Shown: positions 1 through 6,088 of the stretch, piece by piece
Layout of the letters: each line of letters begins with the position of its first letter
Position numbering within the stretch: the first letter of the stretch is position 1
NCBI GenBank assembly: GCA_016209725.1
Contig: JACQVO010000221.1
Coordinates: 1-7,071 of the forward strand
Origin: Candidatus Methylomirabilota bacterium
GTDB taxonomy: Bacteria > Methylomirabilota > Methylomirabilia > Methylomirabilales > 2-02-FULL-66-22
Direction of reading: 5' to 3'
Length of the DNA: 7,071 nucleotides
The notes under the pieces: model-generated
Seen by the model: only the letters and a program-made list of their open reading frames with translations
Databases searched by the model: none
What the model was told of the DNA's origin: nothing
Translations under genes and position numbers: made by a program

Positions 1-330
1 AAATTCTGGTCGACCCGGGACCTGGAGGAGGCCATCCGGAAACGCCTGCCCGAGCCGCTGCGCGAGATTCCCTTCAAGGTGGACATGGCCCGCCAGGACC
101 CTCGGCCCCTCAATCCCTGGACCGAGGAGACCAAGAAGATTCTCATCTACGATCCCGCCACGGGGAAGGCCTCGCCCTCCGCCGTGGCGGACCTCTTCCG
201 CTACATCCCCGCCCAGGTGGCCCACTACCGCGTCTTCGCCCTGGACCACGGCCACGACGCGGAGCTGGCCGCCGCCACGGCCGCCGCCCTGGCCAGCCAG
301 GGCCAGGACGCCTTCAGCACCAACCTCTGA
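1..330 (+). CDS. C-terminal part of an unrecognised protein (5' end outside window)
   Basis: An open frame runs from base 1 to a TGA at 328-330 and gives the last 109 residues of a protein whose start lies to the left. Codons are strongly G/C at the third position, which supports real coding. The sequence is soluble-looking, with a charged helix (RDLEEAIRKRLPEPL), a segment ILIYDPATGKASPS that could be a strand and turn, a stretch HYRVFALDHGHDAEL, and an alanine-rich C-terminal helix. I see no membrane segment, metal-binding cysteines or nucleotide-binding motif. I do not recognise the family. The internal ATG at 79 is not a likely start because the frame stays open and coding-like upstream. 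The gene converges on recQ and the ATPase remnant. Confidence 0.7.
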   Translation, partial: KFWSTRDLEEAIRKRLPEPLREIPFKVDMARQDPRPLNPWTEETKKILIYDPATGKASPSAVADLFRYIPAQVAHYRVFALDHGHDAELAAATAAALASQGQDAFSTNL

Positions 331-350
331 TCAGCGGTGGCGGACCGGCG

Positions 351-442
351 ACCCGATGCGAGCTGGCGAGCGAGCGTCGTCTTCCCCACCTGCCGGCGCC
401 GATGAGGGCCACCACATTGCGAGAAGCCCGCTGGGGTTCGCA
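351..442 (-). pseudogene. Frameshifted remnant of a Walker-A ATPase (AAA_14/DUF4143-like N-terminus)
   Basis: Right after the recQ stop, one minus-strand frame reads PQRASRNVVALIGA (436-395). A single-base shift around 395-397 then moves into a frame reading RQVGKTTLARQLASG (395-351). Joined, they give a beta-strand followed by a P-loop (G-A-R-Q-V-G-K-T-T) and helix. This matches the N-terminus of the AAA_14/DUF4143 family of ATPases, where phrases like VVALxGPRQVGKTTLAR are typical. Restoring one base would make the frame continuous. Homology fades beyond ASG and no Walker B or DUF4143 part follows, so only about 27 codons remain. An ATG (443-441) overlaps the recQ TGA (445-443), but it is in the second frame only. 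The family assignment rests on motif recognition, not a search. Confidence 0.55.
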
Positions 443-2260
443 TCACACGGGGCCGTCGGTGTGCTCGCGGATGCAAGCCAGGAAGCGCGTGCCGAGCTCC
501 TGGAGCTTGCGCAGGCCCACCCCCTTGATCTGCAGGAACGCCTCCTCGGTGGCCGGGCGGTCGCGCGCCATCTCGCGCAGGCTGGCGTCGCTGAAGATGA
601 GGTAGGGTGGGATGCCCCGCTCCTCCGCCATGGTCCGGCGGAGGGCGCGGAGCGCCTCGAACAGATCCTCGTCGCTCGTCCATCGCCGGCCCGGCGGCGG
701 GGCCGGGCGGGCGGCCCGCGAAGAGGCGCCGCGCACCGGCCGGACGGCCATCCGGAGGAGTGGCACCACCTCCTCTCCCCGCAGGACCCGGTGGCCCCGC
801 GTGGTCACGGCGAGCGTCGGGTACTCGCCCTCGTCGCGGGCCAGGCAGCCGTGCCCCTCGAGCTGCGCGATCCAACTCCGCACCGCCGCCTTCGGGTGCT
901 GGCGCAACACGCCGTAGGCGTCCAGCCGCTCGTGGCGCAGCCTCGTAACCCGGGCGGTGTCGGCCCCCCGCAGGATGTCCGCCACGTAGTCGGCGCCGAA
1001 CCGCTCTCCCATCTCGGCGACGCAGGCGAGGATCCGCCGCGCCAGCGCCGCCGAGCCGTCCTCGACGGAGATCTCGCCGAGGCAAACGTCGCAGGCCCCG
1101 CACCCCTCCACCGGATAGGCTTGGCCGAAGTACTCCACCAGGAACCGGTGCCGGCAAACGGCGGCCTGGCAGTAGCCGTACATCTCCCCCAGTTTCGGGA
1201 GGGCCCCCGGCGCCGGCAGCCCCTCCGCCAGCAGGAGGGACCGCCACAGACCGAAGTCACCGCCGGAGTAGAGCAGCAGGCACTCCGCCGGCAGGCCGTC
1301 GCGCCCGGCCCGGCCCGCCTCCTGCTGGTAATGCTCGATGGACTTGGGCATGCCGGCGTGGACCACGTAGCGCACGTCGGACCGGTCGATGCCCATCCCG
1401 AAGGCCACCGTGGCGACCACCACATCCGCCCGCTCCGTGATGAAGTCGTCCTGGGCGCGCCGGCGCAGGTCGTCGGCCAGGCCGGCGTGGTACGCCACGG
1501 CCCGGTACCCCCGCCGCCGCAACGCCTCGGCGAGCCGGTCCACCTCGGCCCGGCGGATGCAGTAGATGATCCCGGCGGCTCCCCGGTGCCGCTCCAGCGC
1601 CTCCGTCACCTGGCGCAGGCGGTCCGTGCGCTGGCGCACCCGATAGACGAGGTTTGGGCGGTCGAAGCTGCCGATCAGGATCGCCGGATCCCGCAGCCCC
1701 AGCTCCGCGGCGATATCCGCCCGGACCCGCGGCGTGGCCGTGGCCGTGAAGGCGTGGATGGCCGCGTCCGGGAAGGCCTCCCGAATCACCCTGAGTTGCC
1801 GATACTCCTGCCGGAAGTCGTGGCCCCACTGGCTGATGCAGTGGGCCTCATCAATGGCGAAGAACCCCACCCCGGCGCGCCGCAAGAGGCCCAGGCAGGC
1901 GGGGAGCACGAGCCGCTCCGGCGCCAGGTAGAGGAGCTGGTACCGCCCGTGGGCCAGGCCGGCCTCCACCTGGCGTCGCTCCTCGGCCGTCAGGCTGCTG
2001 TTCAGGAACGCGGCCGGCACCCCGGCGGCGGTGAGGCCGTCCACCTGGTCCTTCATCAGCGAGATCAGCGGCGACACCACCACGGCCAGCTTGCCCAGCG
2101 CCGCGGCCGGCGCCTGATAGCAGAGCGATTTCCCGCCCCCCGTCGGCAGGACGACGATGGAGTCCCGCCGCGCCAGCACCGCCCCGATGGCCTCTTCCTG
2201 CAGCGGGAGGAGCGCGTCGTAGCCCCACACCCGCTTCACGATGCGCCTGACGTTATCCAC
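443..2260 (-). CDS. recQ: RecQ family ATP-dependent DNA helicase
   Basis: This is a 3'-5' superfamily 2 DNA helicase acting in recombination repair and restart of stalled forks. Numbering from the GTG at 2260 (605 aa, close to the ~609 of E. coli RecQ): motif 0 GYDALLPLQ at 13-21; Walker A TGGGKS at 40-45; DEAH at 137-140, followed by the aromatic-rich loop HCISQWGHDFR; TATAT at 172-176; motif V with VAFGMGID near 285-292; motif VI QQEAGRAGRDG at 312-322. Zinc-binding Cys are at 369, 387, 390 and 393. The RQC winged helix spans about 397-505 and the HRDC domain about 528-600. All domains are intact. The GTG start has GAGGAG nine bases upstream and fits the usual N-terminus. An in-frame ATG at 2365 would add 35 low-complexity residues, lacks a Shine-Dalgarno sequence, and would put a 14-bp palindrome (2297-2310) inside the gene. 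Confidence 0.96.
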   Translation of the reverse strand: MDNVRRIVKRVWGYDALLPLQEEAIGAVLARRDSIVVLPTGGGKSLCYQAPAAALGKLAVVVSPLISLMKDQVDGLTAAGVPAAFLNSSLTAEERRQVEAGLAHGRYQLLYLAPERLVLPACLGLLRRAGVGFFAIDEAHCISQWGHDFRQEYRQLRVIREAFPDAAIHAFTATATPRVRADIAAELGLRDPAILIGSFDRPNLVYRVRQRTDRLRQVTEALERHRGAAGIIYCIRRAEVDRLAEALRRRGYRAVAYHAGLADDLRRRAQDDFITERADVVVATVAFGMGIDRSDVRYVVHAGMPKSIEHYQQEAGRAGRDGLPAECLLLYSGGDFGLWRSLLLAEGLPAPGALPKLGEMYGYCQAAVCRHRFLVEYFGQAYPVEGCGACDVCLGEISVEDGSAALARRILACVAEMGERFGADYVADILRGADTARVTRLRHERLDAYGVLRQHPKAAVRSWIAQLEGHGCLARDEGEYPTLAVTTRGHRVLRGEEVVPLLRMAVRPVRGASSRAARPAPPPGRRWTSDEDLFEALRALRRTMAEERGIPPYLIFSDASLREMARDRPATEEAFLQIKGVGLRKLQELGTRFLACIREHTDGPV

Positions 2261-2269
2261 CCGAACTCG

Positions 2270-2275
2270 CTCCTC
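2270..2275 (-). promoter_or_regulatory. Shine-Dalgarno deciding the recQ start
   Basis: The minus strand reads GAGGAG, nine bases before the GTG at 2260-2258. The upstream ATG at 2365 has no comparable purine box. The leader between this site and the MITE-like repeat holds the palindrome ACCCCGAACGGGGT (2297-2310), which could form a short hairpin in the 5' leader. Confidence 0.55.
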
Positions 2276-2388
2276 GCCTCGGGCCGGGACCCAACGACCC
2301 CGAACGGGGTTCAGCCTTTCAATGCCAGACACCTCCGGGGACTCCCCTCCCCGGCGAGATTCCATGGCGTTGTAATCGGCCCCGGTGC

Positions 2389-2520
2389 CTAGTGTACTGT
2401 CTCAGAAATGGCTTTACAGGGAACCCGTTCGGGCTGAGCTTGTCGAAGCCCGGATTCCCCACCCTTCGACAGGCTCAGGGTGAACGGAATTGTAAAGGCA
2501 TTTGAGAGTCACTACACTAG
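2389..2520. mobile_element. 132-bp MITE-like palindromic element with REP-like core
   Basis: The two ends are inverted repeats of about 30 bp. The left end begins CTAGTGTACTGTCTCAG and the inverted right end begins CTAGTGTAGTGACTCTC; 25 of 30 positions agree, through CTTTACA. The palindrome continues inward. The left arm has CCGTTCGGGCTGAGCTTGTC and the right arm, inverted, has CCGTTCACCCTGAGCCTGTC, each followed by GAAG. The inner part resembles a REP-type repeat common in intergenic regions of many bacterial genomes. No transposase is encoded. The ends are CTAG on both sides, so either TA (as for IS630/Tc1-mariner-type elements) or CTAG could be the target duplication; this is inference. 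The right end provides the TAG stop of the neighbouring small gene. The long hairpin may also act as a bidirectional terminator. Confidence 0.72.
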
Positions 2521-2783
2521 CCTTTGCCCAAGAGGTGGGCGTCGAGCTGGGATTGGGCCTCGCGCAGGGTCGCGTAGGGGGTTCGTTGATGGAGGTGCTC
2601 CTGGCGGTGGCCGCAGGCCGGGCACTGCAGGATGTGGACGGTCTCGAGGTAGAAATGGCCGCAGTTGCGATCGGCGGGATCATCGGCGAGGCGAATCCGT
2701 TCGAGGAGGTCCACGTAGCGGAAGGGCTGACCGTCCCGCCGGCATTTCAGGCACGTGAGATGGGAAGCCGGCTCGGTCATCAC
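2517..2783 (-). CDS. Small putative zinc-ribbon protein, function unknown
   Basis: An 88-residue protein with a C-X2-C pair at residues 11 and 14, a central C41-G-H43, and a second C-X2-C pair at 54 and 57 (CPAC). This is the arrangement of a zinc ribbon or similar treble-clef fold, followed by a His-rich stretch and a C-terminal helix. I do not recognise a family. The start is GTG (2783) directly followed by ATG (2780); GAGGG at 2795-2791 lies 7 and 10 bases upstream respectively, so either can serve. The TAG stop lies inside the terminal repeat of the MITE-like element, so the present C-terminus (HLLGKG) may have been set by that insertion. It lies downstream of the U32 genes on the same strand, separated from them by a heptamer repeat cluster, so co-transcription is uncertain. 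Confidence 0.7.
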   Translation of the reverse strand: MMTEPASHLTCLKCRRDGQPFRYVDLLERIRLADDPADRNCGHFYLETVHILQCPACGHRQEHLHQRTPYATLREAQSQLDAHLLGKG

Positions 2784-2795
2784 TGCCTTTCCCTC

Positions 2796-2895
2796 GGAAA
2801 CTGGAAATTGGAAACTGGAAGCTGGAGCAGATTGGAAACTGGGGCGGTCCGTGGTTTCCGTTTTCCAGCTTCCGGTTTCCAGTTTCCAGCTTCCG
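2796..2895. repeat. Inverted pair of degenerate 7-bp tandem repeat arrays
   Basis: The left array (2796-2843) reads GGAAACT, GGAAATT, GGAAACT, GGAAGCT, a broken unit, then GGAAACT. The right array (2854-2895) holds about six units in the opposite orientation; read on the minus strand they are GGAAGCT, GGAAACT, GGAAACC, GGAAGCT, GGAAAAC, GGAAACC. The two arrays can pair into a long imperfect hairpin. The cluster fills the spacer between the stop of the U32 gene at 2899 and the start of the zinc-ribbon gene. A related array lies at 4948-4990. It could attenuate transcription between the two genes; that is inference. Confidence 0.8.
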
Positions 2896-2898
2896 CCG

Positions 2899-3867
2899 CT
2901 ACGCGGCCGGCACCGGCTGGCGCCCCTCGATCAGGAGCAGGCGCGTCGTCTCGCCCCGGGCGGCGTTCCGCCCCCCCTCGATGCCGGCGAGGGTGGCCCG
3001 CCAGGGCGCGAGGTCAAAGGGGTGGCCCTTGGGGTGGGCCACATAGCGGTCAATCAGATCGCGGTAGAACCGGACGATCTCCCCCACCAGGGGCACGGGA
3101 TATTCGCGTCCCTGGATCTTGAGGCAGTGCACCCCCAGGTCAATCAGCCGGGGGATGTCGTCGAGCAGGAAGAACGCGTCGTTCTTGAGGGCGACCTGCT
3201 CTTCCCACCGGGTCGCGCCGCTGTACAGCTCCCACGACTCCAGGCAGACCCGATAGTCCAGGCCGCCTCGATTCGGGCTTCCCTTGAACTGGTCCTTCCC
3301 GGAGGGGTCCGTGGTCCGCTCCAGCCGGTGGTAGGGGGACATCCAGCATTTCCCCAAATAGGTGTAGCAGTGGTTGGCATGGATCAGGATCTCGATCCCG
3401 ACGGCCATCTGCTCCTTGCGCGAGGCCAGCTCCTTGAGGGTCAGCTTGGTGTCCGCGACTACCTGGGACACGCCGATGGACCGGTAGAAGCGCACATCCT
3501 CGTCGTTCAGGATGTTGGCCCCGATGCTGGCGTGAATGGTGAGATGCGGGAATCGCCGGTGCACCTCCGCCATGGCCCCGATGTCGGTCATGATCGCCCC
3601 GTCCACACCCCAGGCGACGAAGCGCTCCATTTTCTGGAGCATGGGGGGGATCTCGTGGGACTGCATGTTCGTGTTGATGGCCACCCGCATCTTCGCGCCG
3701 CCGGCGTGGGCGATCCTCACCGCTTCCCGGATGTCCTCCTCGGGCAGTTCGAACCGGTCCCGTCGCCGGCTCCAGCCGCGCGGCCCCGCATAGACGGCGT
3801 TCGCGCCGTTCGCCACCACCGCCTCCACCATCGGAAGGTTCCCCGCCGGTGCCAACAGCTCAACCAT
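2899..3867 (-). CDS. U32 family protein, UbiU-like (third of three)
   Basis: A 322-aa protein of the U32 fold, a TIM-barrel-like Fe-S family once named peptidases but in studied cases involved in O2-independent hydroxylation. The N-terminus MVELLAPAGN and NGANAVYAGPRGWSRR match the U32 opening. The U32 signature is at 167-177, C-X4-G-X-C-X-M-S (CYTYLGKCWMS). IQGRE at 251-255 matches the late KIEGR motif. It has exactly four Cys: 167, 174, 208 and 248. By eye, C167, C174 and C208 correspond to E. coli UbiU C169, C176 and C232. The C193 equivalent appears to be Gly 196 in KGSPNR, and C248, just before KIQGR, is an extra Cys that might replace it. The ATG at 3867 has GGGGTG nearby upstream and the protein begins exactly at the family N-terminus. 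The substrate is unknown; tRNA, rRNA or a quinone precursor are possible by family. Confidence 0.88.
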   Translation of the reverse strand: MVELLAPAGNLPMVEAVVANGANAVYAGPRGWSRRRDRFELPEEDIREAVRIAHAGGAKMRVAINTNMQSHEIPPMLQKMERFVAWGVDGAIMTDIGAMAEVHRRFPHLTIHASIGANILNDEDVRFYRSIGVSQVVADTKLTLKELASRKEQMAVGIEILIHANHCYTYLGKCWMSPYHRLERTTDPSGKDQFKGSPNRGGLDYRVCLESWELYSGATRWEEQVALKNDAFFLLDDIPRLIDLGVHCLKIQGREYPVPLVGEIVRFYRDLIDRYVAHPKGHPFDLAPWRATLAGIEGGRNAARGETTRLLLIEGRQPVPAA

Positions 3868-3889
3868 GATCTACACCCCGTATGAGAAA

Positions 3890-3913
3890 GGTCCGAGGGG
3901 CCGGCCGCGGACC
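3890..3913 (-). terminator. Hairpin between the UbiV-like and third U32 genes (weak terminator or attenuator)
   Basis: On the minus strand GGTCCG and CGGACC form a perfect 6-bp stem around a 12-base loop that contains the palindrome GGCCGGCC; TTTCT follows. It lies in the 68-bp spacer after the UbiV-like stop. The T tract is short, so partial termination or mRNA processing is as likely as full termination. Confidence 0.3.
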
Positions 3914-3935
3914 GACCCCTGCCGAGATACCCTGC

Positions 3936-4889
3936 CTACTGCGCCGAAGGCGAGATGGTCAGGAGGGATCCGACGGCCTCCGGTCGGATCCCCGCGTAGT
4001 CCATTCCACTCTTGCCGAAGTAAAACCCGTTGCACACCCCGATGCGTGCGTGGGCCCGCACCACGTTCCACCAGCCCGTATCCAGATCGAACGGGGCGTC
4101 CGCCGCCCGGCCCAGCGCCTCGCGATAGACGCCTGCCACCTCCCGCCGGTACTCCGGGCTCTCCGAGAGGGTCTCGATCCGGAAATGCCGGTGGCCGTCG
4201 GCCAAAAGGCGCGGCAAGTGCTCCAGCATGCAGACATCCTTGCCGCTCAGAATCCCCTTCCCCACCGACTTCATGGCCCAATCCCCCTGCTTCAGGAACA
4301 GGTCCTTCTGGCAGAGGTCCGGGCACTTGATTCCCCACTTCTCCTCGTACTCCAAGAGGAAGCAGTAGTCGGAAACCCCCAGAGGCATCTTCCCGTGCAC
4401 CAGAAGTTCCATGGGTGCCTGGCAGGTCGTGACGATCTCGCGGATCTCGTCCAGGCTGAGTTCGTAGTTGGGGGTGAACCGCACCGCCCCGAACCCGCGC
4501 AGGACCTCGACCCCGGCGTCGGTGTACACATTGGCAAACCCGCCCACGTGCACGGGCAGCCCTGGGAACTGGTCGTGCGCAATCTTCAGGACGCCCAGGT
4601 TGTGGATCTCCACCGCTTCGGCGCCGGCCGTCGCCGCAACCTCCAGCGTCTTCTGGATCCTGGGCAGGAAGTCGTTTCGCGGGGCCGCGTAGGTGGCCAC
4701 GTAGGGTCGCTTGCCTTGCTCCCGCAGGATCCGGATCCCCTCCCGCAGATCATCCGGCCGCTCCAGAAAGTTGGCCTCGTAGAGCCGGCAGTAGATATCC
4801 CCCAGATAGATCGCATCGTAGGCGCCGAGATCCGAGGCCCGGAGATCCCGCAGATTCGCAATCGACGTGTTCAATTCAAAGCCGCTCAC
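3936..4889 (-). CDS. U32 family protein, UbiV-like (second of three)
   Basis: A 317-aa U32 protein closest in pattern to UbiV, the Fe-S partner of UbiU in O2-independent ubiquinone hydroxylation. It has YDAIYLGDIYC with C34 (UbiV C39 position), DYC at 176, KC at 189 and DLC at 193. The spacing C-X12-C-X3-C is identical to UbiV C180/C193/C197, so a [4Fe-4S] site is expected. A late CNGFYFG at 286-292 matches CNGYW near the UbiV C-terminus. Two other Cys, 156 and 220, have no obvious role. I chose the GTG at 4889 because GAGGG lies seven bases upstream and FELNTSIANLRDL looks like a real N-terminus. The longer frame to 5015 runs through the heptamer repeat and the stop of the upstream gene. E. 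coli UbiV is slightly shorter (about 290 aa). No ubiT-like gene is visible here, so a ubiquinone role is not proven. Confidence 0.88.
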   Translation of the reverse strand: MSGFELNTSIANLRDLRASDLGAYDAIYLGDIYCRLYEANFLERPDDLREGIRILREQGKRPYVATYAAPRNDFLPRIQKTLEVAATAGAEAVEIHNLGVLKIAHDQFPGLPVHVGGFANVYTDAGVEVLRGFGAVRFTPNYELSLDEIREIVTTCQAPMELLVHGKMPLGVSDYCFLLEYEEKWGIKCPDLCQKDLFLKQGDWAMKSVGKGILSGKDVCMLEHLPRLLADGHRHFRIETLSESPEYRREVAGVYREALGRAADAPFDLDTGWWNVVRAHARIGVCNGFYFGKSGMDYAGIRPEAVGSLLTISPSAQ

Positions 4890-4947
4890 CGGCCCACCCT
4901 CGTATCCCGCCGGCCTCTTCCCCCGGTCGTCTGCAGTTGCCCGCCAG

Positions 4948-4990
4948 CATTTCCCGCTTCCATCTTCCGGTTTCCAGTTTCCAGCTCTCC
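4948..4990. repeat. Degenerate 7-bp tandem repeat array (second locus)
   Basis: Read on the minus strand the array contains GGAAACT, GGAAACC, GGAAGAT, GGAAGCG and GGAAATG in 7-base steps. It is the same unit as in the cluster at 2796-2895. It lies in the 104-bp spacer between the stop of the first U32 gene and the start of the UbiV-like gene. It has one orientation only, so unlike the other cluster it cannot fold on itself as a long hairpin. Confidence 0.7.
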
Positions 4991-4993
4991 GTG

Positions 4994-5926
4994 TCACCGT
5001 CCCACCACCGTCCACGAAACCGGCAGGGCCATCGGCGCGTCCGCCACGGCTCCCTCGCCGCTCCGCCCGTCCAGCGCTGCCCGGTAGCGGCGGACCAGCG
5101 GACCGAGCTCTTCGGGCGGGAGGCTCCGGCCCTGGAGCTTCAGAACCTCCACGCCGGACTCAACATACGCGGCGACGTCGAGGCGGCGACTGATCTGGCG
5201 GCTGGGGAAGAGGCGCGCGTCCACCCACCGATCCCCCTGGTACAGGTCCCAGGGCGTTTGGCAGATCTTGAAGCAGGCCCCCACGCCTCCGCGCTTCATG
5301 CTCCCCGTCTGGCGCAGGCCCCGCTCGGCTCCCTCAGGGAGTGAACGCGCCGGGGCATCATCCGGCAGGGGCGACGGTTTCAGGTGCACGTAGCTGGGCA
5401 TCCAGCATTTTCCCAGGAGGATGAACTCCTCCACCATGTGAAGCATGACCTCGACGGCGATTCCCCCTACGGCAGCCATCCCGCGGACTTCCTCGGGGCC
5501 GATCGTCCCCGGCAGGACCACGGCGTGCGCCCCGAGGTCCCGGAAAAAGCTCACGTCGGAGGCCGTCTGGGCCCCACAGCCGATGCTGGCGGTCACTCGG
5601 AGCGCCGGAAACTCGCGCCGGAGGGTCCCCAGGATCCCGACGTCGTTGACGATGAGGGTGCGGATCCCCAGGTCCAGCAGGAGAGGAATCCGCTCGAACA
5701 GCCGGGCCCGGTCATCGGGCTTGGGGATGATGTTGAGGGCGACCTGCAAGTCTCGACCGGCCGCGGCCGCCCGCCGCCGCGAGGTGACGAGTTCATCCCA
5801 TGTCAGCTCCCCGCGGGCCCCGCCACGGCTCCAGCCCTTCAGACCGACGTAGACTGCATCCGCCCCGGCGTCCAGTGCGGCCTGGACGGCCTCGGGGCTG
5901 CCCGCCGGCGCCAACAGCGTGGTCAC
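4994..5926 (-). CDS. U32 family protein, UbiU-like with altered cysteine set (first of three)
   Basis: A 310-aa U32 protein. It opens with LLAPAGSPEAVQAAL and AVYVGLKGWSRGG, nearly the same layout as the U32 gene ending at 2899. It has LGKCWMPSY at 171-179 and KLQGR at 263-267. Its four Cys are 117, 174, 218 and 222. C174 and C222 correspond by eye to UbiU C176 and C232. The first signature Cys is replaced by Glu 167. C218 makes a C-X3-C with C222, and C117 lies in SIGCGAQ, where the paralogue has SIGANIL. The cluster is therefore absent or bound differently. The GTG at 5926 is preferred because GGGGGAGGG is directly upstream and the protein then starts at the family N-terminus. The longer frame to 6061 crosses a tandem repeat and a terminator-like hairpin. 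Confidence 0.86.
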   Translation of the reverse strand: MTTLLAPAGSPEAVQAALDAGADAVYVGLKGWSRGGARGELTWDELVTSRRRAAAAGRDLQVALNIIPKPDDRARLFERIPLLLDLGIRTLIVNDVGILGTLRREFPALRVTASIGCGAQTASDVSFFRDLGAHAVVLPGTIGPEEVRGMAAVGGIAVEVMLHMVEEFILLGKCWMPSYVHLKPSPLPDDAPARSLPEGAERGLRQTGSMKRGGVGACFKICQTPWDLYQGDRWVDARLFPSRQISRRLDVAAYVESGVEVLKLQGRSLPPEELGPLVRRYRAALDGRSGEGAVADAPMALPVSWTVVGR

Positions 5927-5929
5927 GGT

Positions 5930-5938
5930 CCCTCCCCC
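5930..5938 (-). promoter_or_regulatory. Shine-Dalgarno deciding the first U32 start
   Basis: The minus strand reads GGGGGAGGG ending three bases before the GTG at 5926. It contains GGAGG with a spacing of 4, which is short but usable. There is no ATG between here and the conserved LLAPAG motif. Confidence 0.5.
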
Positions 5939-5959
5939 AGAAGTTGATGTGTCCGCCTT

Positions 5960-6001
5960 GTACCATCCCGGCAAGTCACCGTACCATCCCAGCAACCCAC
6001 C
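5960..6001. repeat. Two adjacent 21-bp direct repeats in the leader of the first U32 gene
   Basis: GTACCATCCCGGCAAGTCAC plus C (5960-5980) is followed without a gap by GTACCATCCCAGCAACCCAC plus C (5981-6001); 18 of 21 positions agree. They lie 34-75 bases upstream of the GTG at 5926, where operator sites or a promoter would be expected. I see no convincing -35/-10 pair here. A two-site regulator binding region is one reading; a chance slip duplication is another. Confidence 0.6.
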
Positions 6002-6008
6002 GGCAATG

Positions 6009-6031
6009 AAAAACTCCGGCCATCCGACCAG
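6009..6031 (-). terminator. Putative Rho-independent terminator after the PrmA-like gene
   Basis: On the minus strand CTGGTC pairs with GGCCGG around the loop GGAT (six pairs, two of them G-T). AG and five T's follow (6013-6009). It lies 58 bases after the stop of the methyltransferase gene. If active it would separate that gene from the U32 genes. The stem is short, so the call is tentative. Confidence 0.4.
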
Positions 6032-6088
6032 CGAGAATCCCTCGTCCTGCCGGTGAGACAAACCACCCGTTTTCCGGTGGGACGGGGC

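Noticed and set aside
225..1247. Minus-strand 340-codon frame overlapping recQ
   Set aside because: It is out of frame with recQ and low complexity (Gly/Arg/Pro). Only its last part holds the ATPase P-loop remnant, which is reported separately.
2261..2365. ATG at 2365 as the recQ start
   Set aside because: No Shine-Dalgarno, no resemblance to RecQ N-termini, and a palindrome lies in the segment. The GTG at 2260 has GAGGAG at good spacing.
356..2392. Long plus-strand open frame opposite recQ
   Set aside because: It is antisense to a clear full-length RecQ; the frame is open because of high GC, and the Pro/Arg/His-rich translation has no family features.
2414..2683. 89-aa minus-strand frame containing HPEPVEG and STSSARTG
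   Set aside because: These phrases are the translation of the REP-like core of the palindromic element, a common false gene.
2796..2895. Possible CRISPR array
   Set aside because: The unit is 7 bp with no spacers of constant length and no cas genes; it is a short tandem repeat.
2755..3885. Long plus-strand frame opposite the third U32 gene
   Set aside because: Antisense to a well-supported U32 gene; it begins in the heptamer repeats and its translation is non-descript.
3882..5087. Long plus-strand frame opposite the UbiV-like gene
   Set aside because: Antisense GC-driven frame that runs through repeats and the spacer; no motif.
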